Under the pieces are notes generated by a model, which was not told where the DNA came from, made no database searches, and worked only from the letters and a program-made list of their open reading frames with translations. Below, piece by piece: positions 52,563 through 62,504 of a stretch of DNA of 64,000 nt. Position 1 is the first letter of the stretch. Each line of letters starts with the position of its first letter. The translations under genes and the position numbers were made by a program. Origin of the DNA: Xenoacremonium recifei (taxonomy: Eukaryota; Ascomycota; Sordariomycetes; Hypocreales; Nectriaceae); NCBI GenBank assembly GCA_012184525.1, contig WOFQ01000007.1, forward strand, positions 496,001 to 560,000, read 5' to 3'.

Positions 52563-53578
52563 TATTTCTGTGTATAAAATAAAGGATTATGGACTATCGC
52601 TATGGCCTGGTAGCATAGACCATATAAGATAAGCCAGAAAATATACAACATTTGACTATCTCTACTTAGTTAAACAGGCCTTCTTGATACGTATTTTATT
52701 TCTCAAGTACTGGTTCTTTGATCTCTACGAATAGAGACTAGGTCCTCCTTGCATTTTGCCATATCATTTAATGTTTACCAATCCTGGTCCAGGCAGCTGA
52801 TATGTAATTCTAGCCTGCGCTGGATTTAGACATCTTCTAGATGGTGTACCGTCAGGACCAGACTCGCTACAGAATGTACTCCTCAATGGCAAAGAATTGC
52901 ACTTTAGGATATCTACGGAGTACCCAGTAATAGACACGTGCGGAGGCTTCTCCTTTCGGCGTCTCCAGGGTCTCTCTCTGCCGAACCGTAGGTAAGCCAA
53001 TGCAGCCAATAGTGAACTAGCGGTTACTCAGTGTGACCATTATGGCAAGCCGAGGGGACATCATCAAACTACCAATCTTACGTCTTGTTTGTGACGTTTG
53101 CGGCCGAGGGGACACGTATCCATGCCCGCGGTACATCCTCAAAATTGAGCCGAAGATAGCTTCTGCCACCCCATTTTCTACCGAAATCTGTCCGATATTC
53201 CTAACTAGCGTGGCATATGACTATCTAGTCCCCGCCCGTGATGAGATAGCCAAGTCCCAGGGCCACTTGTATGAAACCTTGTTCTCGCCTAGGCGTCTTT
53301 GGTGTTAGGATTGTCGAGAACGTTTCCAAATGGGGGAGAGGCGAGAGGCGAGAGATAACCGTAGGACAAAAAGAGCCAGCTACTCATCTAGCACAGCCCC
53401 AGTAAGGTCAAAGCGACGAACCAATAGCATCAACACTATTTTGTAGCCGAACCCGGGATCTGGGGTGCGGGGTGGGATCCGGGGAAGAAGGCGGGGTTGT
53501 TGCAACCATAACATGAATGACCCTCCCTTCTCGGTCAACAGGGAAGTTGCCCATTTCAAAACAGTGCAGAGAAAAGCC
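52563..53578. promoter_or_regulatory. upstream region of the cluster Zn2Cys6 gene
   Basis: 1.0 kb. Small open frames on both strands lack conservation. It contains a strict motif at 53181-53194, 385 bp before the chosen ATG. Confidence 0.45.
53181..53194 (-). promoter_or_regulatory. cluster promoter motif, strict match (Zn2Cys6 gene)
   Basis: Minus strand reads CGGACAGATTTCGG, identical to the dioxygenase-promoter site except for one W position. Its presence here suggests autoregulation. Confidence 0.6.
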
Positions 53579-56534
53579 ATGAATCCTAGTTGCACCGGGG
53601 ACTCGGAGAAACAATGGGTAAGAGCGCATTCCCAATTCTCCTCCCCCAACCCGTATATTCTTCCTGTTTCGTCTGTTCTATCGTCTAACTCAGGGTCAGA
53701 CGCACAATCCAAACGCAAGTCGAGCATCACCTGTCATTCTTGTCGACGGTATGTCCATTGGTACACTCTTATGACGTCTTACGTGGGAAATCCTGACTAA
53801 CAGTCTCTAGCCGCAAAGTGAAGTGGTAAGCTCACATATGTACAGCCATCCGGGCAAGTTTCTTAACGATCGTGTAATTCCAGTGACCGCGAAATACCAT
53901 ATTGTCGTGTATGTGTCGACACAGGTCAAGAATGCGAATATCCTGCACGTGCGATGAAGCCGGGACCGAAGATCGGTAAGTTGCTGTCACATGGATGACC
54001 TGCAAGATGGAGTAGCGATTGATGTTTTCTAGGGTCCAATCATCGCCAGAGAAGGCGGTACAAGGATCCAGCTCATTCCAAAGCCGGGGAGCGGCAATCT
54101 AGCAGTATCGCTGTTACATCACCATCCCTAGAAGATTGCGACGACGACCTTGGTGGTCCTGAAAAGGGCAGTGACCTCGAGCGGGCATCAAATTCTAGCC
54201 ATCAAAGCAAAGTCCTTTCTCAGCGGTCGACGGCGTCCAGAAAAGGGCAACAAGCAACCTGTCGACGAGCTTCGCAGTTGAATATCAACGACTTGTCTTT
54301 CATTCTTCACCCCTCTCATGAAGCTTCCACGCCAGATAAAGAGCAAAACGAAACCGGGGCCGATGATGAGGTTTTAGTCCACGGAAACCTCTACCAGAGG
54401 GCTTGCTATACCTTGAGCATTCCGACGAACACCATGGATAAAATGTATGTTTTCCTTCTGAAAAGGCATATTGGACATACGCTCAAATATGTGGCGAGAC
54501 AGCATCAAGATATACTTCGAGAATATGGTGGCAATCAACCTATTCCACGAGCCAACCTTTCACGAGAGAATCCAAAAGATCTCTTCCATCGTTCAGTTGT
54601 CAGCTTTACTGGCATCTATGGCGGCTTATGCGACCCGCTTCCTGCCTTGCGAAAAGGCCAACGACGTGGAGGAAGAGTTAAGGATTGCGCAGCCAGAACA
54701 CGGAACCCCGAAGTCGTTTTTGAACCTGGCACTACAATGCATAGACCAAGCATTGTCCGAATGCAACGATGAACCCCCACCATTGTGTATCCTTCAGGCT
54801 GTAATAGTCGCAACGCACTGCCAGCTGACACAGGGCGTTCGCGGCAAAGCTTGGAGATCTCTGGGGCTGTGTGTGCGTTTGGCGTATGAGCTCAATTTTC
54901 ATTTGATGGATTCCCGATATCGGGTCAACAAAGATGCCAATAATACGGGTCACTGGTGCGAAGACGAAGAAAAGCGCCGTGCATGGTGGGCAATCTGGGA
55001 AATGGATGTCTTTGCCAGCACGATCCGGCGAACTCCTACGGCTATCAACTGGTCCCAGATGGAGGTGTTTTTGCCAGTGCCCGACACGGCTTGGTATCAT
55101 GGTCGGCCCGTTAAGAGCTGTTTCTTCGAAGGAGATCCTGCTCAACGTTGGCGGGCTCTTCAGGAAAGCGGGAACACATCCGCTAAGGCTTGGTTCATTG
55201 TCATCAATTCCTTGATGAAAGATGCCCAGATCATTTCTTGTCCCCGCGGTGTACCATCTATCAACACCAATGATCAACATCAACCTTCGGGTAGCAAGAA
55301 AGAAGACGGACGGGAATATTATCACGAGGATATCAAGGAGGCACGGCAAAAACTCGAAATTCTAGCGAACTCGGTTCACTGCTTTGTGCGGACCATGCCA
55401 GAATCCCTGCGTTATCGCCATCAGTACCTCAGCTTCAATCCACGGAACCCGGGTCAAATCGAGTCTCCTCGCCAATTGCACTGCTCTATATACAACATTT
55501 ATGTCATGACTCAACTCGCGCGGCTCATGATCTACAGATACGATGTTTTCGGCACCCAAATGCAATCTTCCCAATCTGGGACCTCAGGACTTCTCGGGAG
55601 ACGAAACCTCACTCCTTTGAACGATAAGGGTAGTCCGGCCTTGCGACAGTATTTTGAAGCAGCGGATAATATTCTCGCAATCATTAATAACAGCTGTGAA
55701 AATCATATTCAGTACATCAACCCATTTCTCTCCAGCACCATTTGGCTTGCTGCTGCGGTACAATTGGTCCAGGAGCAATTTGCAGGGCCTTCAACAAAGG
55801 TTGCGCTCATCAAATCACGATTTGACGTGCTATTTCTCACCTACAAGCAATGTGTCGGCTTCTGGGACATGCAGACTGCAATGCAGCAGAATCTCGAGGC
55901 CATAGAAGTTCAGCTGGAAGGTCACAGCCCTGCACATCAGAAGCCTCACAATACTTCTGGAATGCCCAATACGGAACGCTGGCAAACTTCTCGAAACCCA
56001 CCACAGTTTCCAGGCACAACAGACATCAACTGGCCAGAGAAGCACAGCAACCCAAATAAAAATAACGAGAGTAGGTCTTTTGGATACCATAACCACGAAA
56101 CAAGGAATATGGCTGATAGATGTGAAATTACAGGTGATCCAACCAATCGCCAAATGCCAACAGAGGTGCCGCCTCTGGGAAGTTCTGTCGTGCCAGTCGG
56201 CCTGCTTCCCAGGTCTCCGCCAGCCAGTGAGATCGGAAACAACGCCAGAATTGAGCCTATTCCAAGCCAGATCGAGCACTTACCAAAGGCTATGCAGACA
56301 GTGGCGGTTGGTGGATCAACTCACGCGGAGTCATCTCTCCAACAGTGTTCTGACACTACCTTCCACGAGGACGGAATGGTGGACATGCCAATACTCGATT
56401 TCACAACGATTGCAGATAACATGGACGATGATACGATGACAATGGATGCGTCTAGTTCTGCTAATTTCCTATGGAAGAATTTTGAGCTGTCTAGTGATAT
56501 TCATGACTTGTTGTCTGGCTTCTCTACATACTGA
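53579..56534 (+). CDS. Zn2Cys6 transcription factor, likely cluster activator
   Basis: Predicted 906-aa nuclear regulator. Exons: 53579-53748, 53810-53824 (15 nt), 53884-53975, 54033-54444, 54503-56534. The zinc cluster is split over three exons and reads CHSCRRRKVKC, CRVC and C with C-x2-C-x6-C-x6-C-x2-C-x6-C spacing (about residues 53-80). A Pro/Gly linker and basic stretch follow (KPGPKIGSNHRQRRRYK), which in this class set half-site spacing. The fungal-specific domain spans about residues 215-600: IKIYFENMVAINLFHEPTF, ALCIQAVIVATHCQ-type helices (PPPLCILQAVIVATHCQ), GLCVRLAYELNFHLMD and RRAWWAIWEMDVFAS. The Ser/Pro/Asn-rich C-terminus ends in acidic and hydrophobic residues, an activation-type tail. 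Start is the ATG at 53579; in-frame ATG at 53513 would lengthen it by 22 residues. Its location and the shared promoter motif make it the likely pathway-specific regulator. Confidence 0.9.
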
Positions 56535-56799
56535 AGTGGGATTCGAGGTGTTGCCTTGAAACCGCGGCACGACGGAAAGACTAGTAGCGTGTTCAATGAG
56601 ATTACGTGGCAATAAGACCATGATTCTGCTTTCAGACCCCAAATATGGCATTAGTTCATATCATTGACAGATTGCGCGCTATACCGTGTGATAATATTGA
56701 CTCTTCTGTTTGAATCTATTCTCATGTAGTCAAATCGCGATTTGTATATGATCAAACTGGAATCTATAGTGAACCAAACAACCCCAAGTCCCTGGCACA
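56535..56799. other. convergent intergenic region
   Basis: 265 bp between the stops of the regulator and the flavoprotein gene. No feature was recognised. Confidence 0.4.
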
Positions 56800-58967
56800 T
56801 TAATGGCATTTACTTATTCCATTGGTTGAGACAGCTTCATCAGCCCCTGATCGCCCGGTGTCAGGGAGTCCCACGATCGATTTCATCACTTTAACAAGCT
56901 TCTCTGAACAGGCAGCGGAATCCTCGAGAACTCGCTTCGCTCGCCAGGCCACAAAGCGATCAGGTCGCACGAGCACGGCTCCAGAGTCTTCCACACCGCG
57001 TACCTGTTCCCAGTCAAAGTAGAAATCTTCCCATTCTTGTCGGAAGCCAATGGAGCACACTTTCATGGGTATTCTGAGATCGCTTTGTACTTGCTCAGCA
57101 GCAGCCTTCCATGAATCCCCCCCAGTTCCCGTAATTAGGAGGAACTTCCCGTGGCCGGCAAGGTCAATGGTTGAAATTGGGTTTGAAGGAACTCTCGTAT
57201 TGAGCCAGACGTGAGGTAGCCGGCGTCCAGGATATGTGCTGCGGTCGTAGTATAAAATAGGATCCGTTGCAGAGTCGCCAGTAGGCACATATGGCTCTAG
57301 TTCGTCTGCTGTATAAATACCAGGGCCGTTGTAAAGTTGGCCCATCTCGACTCCTAAACCATGGAACTCATGGGAGGTTTGAAGAATGGCATCTCGGAAC
57401 TTCCTTCGTCGCTCTTCACCTTCGGCGGTGGGTGCTTTGAGCTCTTCTAGAATTGCGCTTCGTGTAACTACGTCTTTGGGGAGTGCGCCCAAAGCCTCGA
57501 AGATTCCAGAGTGATCGCGGAAGGCGTTGTTGGCGCGGGTGATGATGGATTGACCAACAGGCTGTCTTTCAAGACTGTATGTATCGAGGAGAGAAGGATC
57601 CGCAAGGCCTCGATGCACGTAAACAATCTTCCAGGCGAGATTGAAGGCATCTTGAATGCAAGTATTGGAGCCTAGGCCGTTCATAGGTGGATGTCTATGC
57701 ACGGCGTCTCCAAGACAGTGGCTGCTCGTTGGAGAATATATAGTCAGTCTATCGTATGCCCTACTGAATTCACTAACAGCGATGGGTGGAAGAAGACATA
57801 CATGTTGCCTCGAGAATATTCTTCTGCCACGATCTCGTTGATGAACCATTTAGAGACGTTCAAGATCTCCGCAGGAGTTTCATCCCCAATGAATTCGCGC
57901 ACACGTTGCAAGTAGTCCTCTTCAGAAGGCTGTATGTTTACATCGCAGTCACGATTTGGAAAGAGAATGAACATCCACTCATCCCAGGGCCTTACCATTC
58001 TTACAATCCCCAGCCACCCAAACTCGGGATGTTCGCGACTGGGTTGCATAACCCAATGGAGATTCCCTTTGCGTGAGTCGACGAGGTGCGATAGATCAGC
58101 CTTGACCAGAACGTTAATTGCAAGGCCTTGGCCAGGTTTGCGGATTAACGGTAGATCAAGCTGCTTGACCACTTGGCTCTGTGCGCCGTCGGCGCCAAAG
58201 AGATACTTGGTTTGTATCTTATACTCGAGGCCGGATATCTTGTCTCTAATGCTTGTTGTAATGCGGCCTGTTTTCTTATTCTCGACGAAGGATTCGAGTA
58301 CTGTATTGAACCTGACTTGGAACCCATGCTTGGTAGCGTATCGGATTAGGATCGGCTCGAGGAGGGTCTGGGGTACATCCGCGGGTTCACAAGGACTGGC
58401 AGTTTCGTAGTCGCCCTAACGAATACATCATTTAGTAGGAGTACAAGTTATCAAGTAATTGTGTTCCAACGTACCTTTCGCTTTGGATCATTCCCCCAGG
58501 AATATATGCGTGCAAATTCGTCTCCAGCCATACTTTCGCACCATCGCGTGTGAATCATACAATGGCCATTTGACGACACTTGTTTGACATCTCGTTCTAG
58601 ATCAATATCACGTAAACACTCTTGACAAGTTAGCGCATTTCTCAATTTCGACAAAGGGAGACAAACCCAGGGCTGCCATATTAGTGATATGGGCTCGGGG
58701 AGTGTTCGCAGTTCCCGGAGCAGCACCGAGCATGATTCCTGTTAAACCTGGACAGATTTAGCTAAACTTATCCGTACTGTCGCAAGGCTACGAACCGTAT
58801 GAAGCCAGGAAACAGGCCAAAGATGCCCCGGCTGGCCCACAGCCTACAATGAGAAACTCTGTCTCAACAACATGGTTTTCGACCTCACCAACCGTATGAC
58901 TCTGCCGACTGTCTGTATACTGTTCTCCACTGAACGAAATCAGATCTGGGGTGCTGTGCGGTGCCAT
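56800..58967 (-). CDS. FAD-dependent aromatic hydroxylase (phenol 2-monooxygenase / TfdB type)
   Basis: Predicted 644-aa class A flavoprotein monooxygenase. Minus-strand exons: 58796-58967, 58667-58747, 58475-58620, 57802-58415, 56800-57721. Ordered motifs: EFLIVGCGPAGASLACFLAS (FAD ADP-binding GxGxxG, about residue 40), ITNMAALECLRDIDLE, YLFGADGAQSQV (DG motif contacting FAD and NADPH), and CLGDAVHRHPPMNGLGSNT (GD motif, FAD ribityl binding). The C-terminal ~200 residues (from HVWLNTRVPSNP onward, with HGKFLLITGTGG) are the thioredoxin-like domain of phenol hydroxylases. The length matches phenol 2-monooxygenase and 2,4-dichlorophenol hydroxylase. It would add an ortho hydroxyl to a phenol, making the catechol needed by the extradiol dioxygenase. 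It is divergent from the first P450. Confidence 0.92.
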
Positions 58968-59859
58968 TGAGAGAGTTCGTGGTTACGATTGGAGATGTCC
59001 TCGAGTTTGAAAGCGGCCTGCGAGCAACGAAACCGGCTAATCATATAATTCCAGCTGAGGTGTCCGCTTTCAAGTTATAGCGGCAATAGGGAGTTTTTAC
59101 CTCGGATCTGGAATCCTATTTCAAGAGCAACTGGATATCTAATACTGCATTACTATTATTTCTCATCAATGTGGCCCCGTCGACCACACTGTGTTCAAGC
59201 CCTTGGTTGTGATTCTGATGTACCGAAAATGGTCCGAAAAGCGCCTTTGCTCCGCGTTTTAGAAAGAAAGGTTGAAAATGGATCTTCGAAACAATGGACC
59301 TAATATCGTCGACTAAGAATCGACCGAAGTTGTTTACAAAGTGTTTTCGCTTTTCTACCTTTGCCTGCATTGCATTCAATGCCCCCCTCCCCCTCACGCT
59401 TCTTTGAACACCTGGTACCATCTGCCAGTCCCGCTGTCTACCTGGTCTCAGTTCTGGCAATCCTCTGTGCAATATATATGTAATAAAAAAATAATACCCA
59501 TTTTCTCAGTTCATTAACACTCTTCCATCGTGATATAGATGAGCCCATGGCTATGTAGATACGGCAGCTTCTGGATTATCAGTGCCTGGAGCAACTTAAG
59601 GATTGTAATTGCAACCCGAAAATACGATCAGAAAGCCAATCCCGCGGTATAAAATACTTGTGAGATAATCTGCCGAAATTCCTCCATCGTGATTAAGCTA
59701 GTACAGGTCCGTCATAAAGGATGGTGGCTCATATCACTTTAGGGGAGAGCTAGCTCCGTGGTCCTTTGAATACCGAGCCTGAACCTCCGTTTTCTCTCTG
59801 TTCATCGACGTTTACTTCCTCGACACTGGAGAACATACAGATCCTTCTCATCTTTTGAA
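58968..59859. promoter_or_regulatory. divergent promoter, flavoprotein hydroxylase / P450
   Basis: 892 bp with a strict cluster motif at 59223-59236 and a TATAAAAT box at 59648-59655. Minus-strand small frames near 59116-59472 have no conserved content. Confidence 0.5.
59223..59236 (-). promoter_or_regulatory. cluster promoter motif, strict match (hydroxylase/P450)
   Basis: Minus strand reads CGGACCATTTTCGG, 256 bp upstream of the hydroxylase start. Confidence 0.6.
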
Positions 59860-61920
59860 ATGGCCTACCCATCCAAAATATTACTGCCAGATGCAAACAG
59901 GCACAATGTGGCCCTTGCCTTGACGGGCGTGGCATTGTTCTACGTCTTTTTGAAGTTGATTTTGATGGGAAGACGGGAAAAGAACCTTCCTCCAGGCCCA
60001 AAAACTCTTCCTATCCTTGGAAATATCCATCAAATCCCGATCACTGGACTTCACGCTAAGTTTGTTTCCATTTCCCTATTAGCTACTTTCATTTTTTCAT
60101 TGTCAGGCTCTGATATTTTCTTCTAGATTTCTTGAATGGGGAGAGAAATATGGTGGCGTATTTTCCCTGAAGATTGGATCTAGCACCATGGTGGTGTTAT
60201 TCGACCGAAAAGCTGTCCATGATCTTGTCGATAAAAAGGGCGTCATTTATTCCGAGCGCCCAGTGAACCATGTCGCAGACATCGTCACACACGGGGACAG
60301 CTTTGCGTTCATGAACAACACCCCATTGTACCGTGAGCAACGCAAACTTGCTTCACATAATCTCTCTGTTTGTCCTTTCCCTGCCTTGCTTATGCAGAGA
60401 GCCTAAGCTTACCACATCGTGTAGCCTCGCGTGTTAGACGAACAGGTCGGCCACATTCAAGATGCAGAGTAAGACGAGTTACCAACATCAAGAGGTAGCA
60501 TTTGCTAATGGACGGAACAGAATTGTGGTTCTGCTGAACGACCTACTTGACGACCCCGAAAACTTTTATCGACATGTCATGCGTACGACTTGTTCAGTTG
60601 CTTGTGCAATGGTTTGGGGCCATCGTGGAGCCACGTACGATTCATTTTTCGGTCGCGTATGTTTTCGATGTCATATGATGGTGTGTCGTCATGCTAACCT
60701 TACCAAGTGTGTTTATGATGCTATGGAATCGGTACGCTTTAACAACGACCAACCAACCGGTGGCGAAACTAATGGTGAATTTCTATGTAGTACAGCGAAT
60801 CGCTTGAACCGGGAGCAAACCCGCCAGTTGACGAGTTTCCGTTCTTGAAGTATCTGCCCGAGTTCATGAGTTCTTGGCGAAAGCGTGCCCAGCGGTCTTA
60901 TGAAGCAATGGATAAGACTTGGGCCAAAGCCAGGGAGTATCTCGATGCAAGACGCGCCAGGGGTGACCATCGCCCCTGCATCGCTGATAAGGTTCTGGAT
61001 GATCCCAAACAGGTAGGCAAAATGTCGGATCTTCAGATCAACCACTTCTTAGGTGTCTTGGTCGAGGGAGGAGCAGACACTACTTCATCCTCCATCTTGA
61101 CCATGATCCACTGCCTCGCAAGACATCCCGAACACCAACGTCGGGCTCAGAAAGAAATTGACGAGATCTGTGGTTCAAAACGGTATGACCCCCAGCTCAT
61201 GAGCGTACCTAGGTTCCTAAATGGTGCTGCAGAATGCCTGAGTGGACCGATTTTAAAAGCCTTCCGTATGTCAACTGCATTGTCAAAGAAGGTCTGAGAT
61301 GGCATCCTGTGTAAGTAGCCAAACTGTTTGTATGGTATGCGGCACCTCTCACGTGAAATAGGCTGCCTCTTGGTGTCCCACATCGAGTCGCGCAGGACGA
61401 CTGGTACAATGGCATGCTCATACCCAAAGATGCCACCGTCATTATCCCGTCCTATGCCATCCACCGTTCCGAGCTGTGGAACTATGATGATGGCAGTACA
61501 TTCAACCCTGCACGCTATTTAAATCATCCTCGCCTCGCGAGTGACTACGCTGGTAGCCCAGATTTTAATAACCGAGATAAGTCCTCCCTGCCAGGCATGA
61601 ATAAAACTACTGCTGACCTTGATTCGTGCTCACATCATTACAGCTACGGGGCCGGCCGTCGTATTTGCCCTGGCATGCACCTGGCTGAGCGGACTCAATG
61701 GCGCGCGATCGCCAAAATTCTCTGGGCATTTGACATTGAGCTTGCCGTAGATCCCACCACTGGTCAAAAGATCATTCCGGACCCGGAAGCATTTAAGGAG
61801 GGTATCGCTCATGGACCTAAGCCATTCAAAGTTGTATTGAAGCCACGAAGCCAGGCACACATCGATGTAATCAGGGCAGGAGTTCAGCAAAGCCTGCAGG
61901 AACTAGCGAAATGGGACTGA
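59860..61920 (+). CDS. Cytochrome P450 monooxygenase (first of tandem pair)
   Basis: Predicted 557-aa ER P450, eight exons: 59860-60059, 60127-60367, 60425-60468, 60521-60656, 60708-60731 (24 nt), 60791-61182, 61233-61310, 61362-61920. N-terminal anchor (LALTGVALFYVFLKLIL) and proline hinge (LPPGPKTLPILGN). The I-helix reads LVEGGADTTSSSI (oxygen-activation Gly-Ala-Asp-Thr-Thr), the K-helix ExxR is KEGLRW, and the haem loop is YSYGAGRRICPG with Tyr replacing the usual first Phe. The tiny exon 5 is supported because it makes this region align residue for residue with the second P450 (FPFLKYLP versus IPWLWYIP). Stop codons in the raw frame (for example at 60469) lie in introns. It resembles the OrdA/O-methylsterigmatocystin-oxidoreductase-like P450 group; the CYP family number is not assigned. 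Confidence 0.9.
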
Positions 61921-62504
61921 GAGGGCCGAATGTTCAGATTATTGTTTTTGTTCACCTATTTCAAGCCAAATGCTATGCTTCATTTCATGTTGTGTTCGAG
62001 ATGGCGCTTCCGTTACTGTTTATCAATAAGTCGGTGATCTTATGAACCCAAATCTCAGTATCTGTAACATTTTTTCTCTACGATCAATACCAGCGTAGCA
62101 ACTCCAGCGAAGCCGCTGTAGACAGAGGTGAGACGCTTTCAAATTTACGACAAGAAACCCCCCTAAATATTCTAGGTGCGCCCCCAGGGCCTTTCAATGA
62201 CAGCCATTACCCCGCATAGGCTCTGGGAGGGTGTTCCTGATTAGCTCCTGTGGAGGCCGCCGAAGCTAAGAATAATCTCGCTTTCGGGTTAAAAGTCGTC
62301 AAACTTCGCTTCAATTTCGGGCTTACAATCAAAAGCTTGTACGCCAACCGGTAAGCAGCAATGGGCTCTCTCTGTCTGGATAAGTCGACCTCGATATTTA
62401 TTTTTGCTCTGTCTCCTGGTTAAGGACGCCATTTTCACATTAAATAAGCAGTCATCTATACCGTCCGGACACTCAGTCGATTCTCAGATTACCGGCGGCT
62501 CAAG
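61921..62504. promoter_or_regulatory. intergenic between the two P450 genes
   Basis: 584 bp, tandem arrangement. It contains a motif variant at 62307-62320, 185-198 bp before the second P450 start. Confidence 0.45.
62307..62320 (+). promoter_or_regulatory. cluster promoter motif, variant (second P450)
   Basis: Reads CGCTTCAATTTCGG, one base from consensus in the left half-site. Confidence 0.45.

Noticed and set aside
60469..60520. In-frame TAA in the first P450
   Set aside because: It falls in a GTAAGA-ACAG intron; the spliced frame aligns with the second P450.
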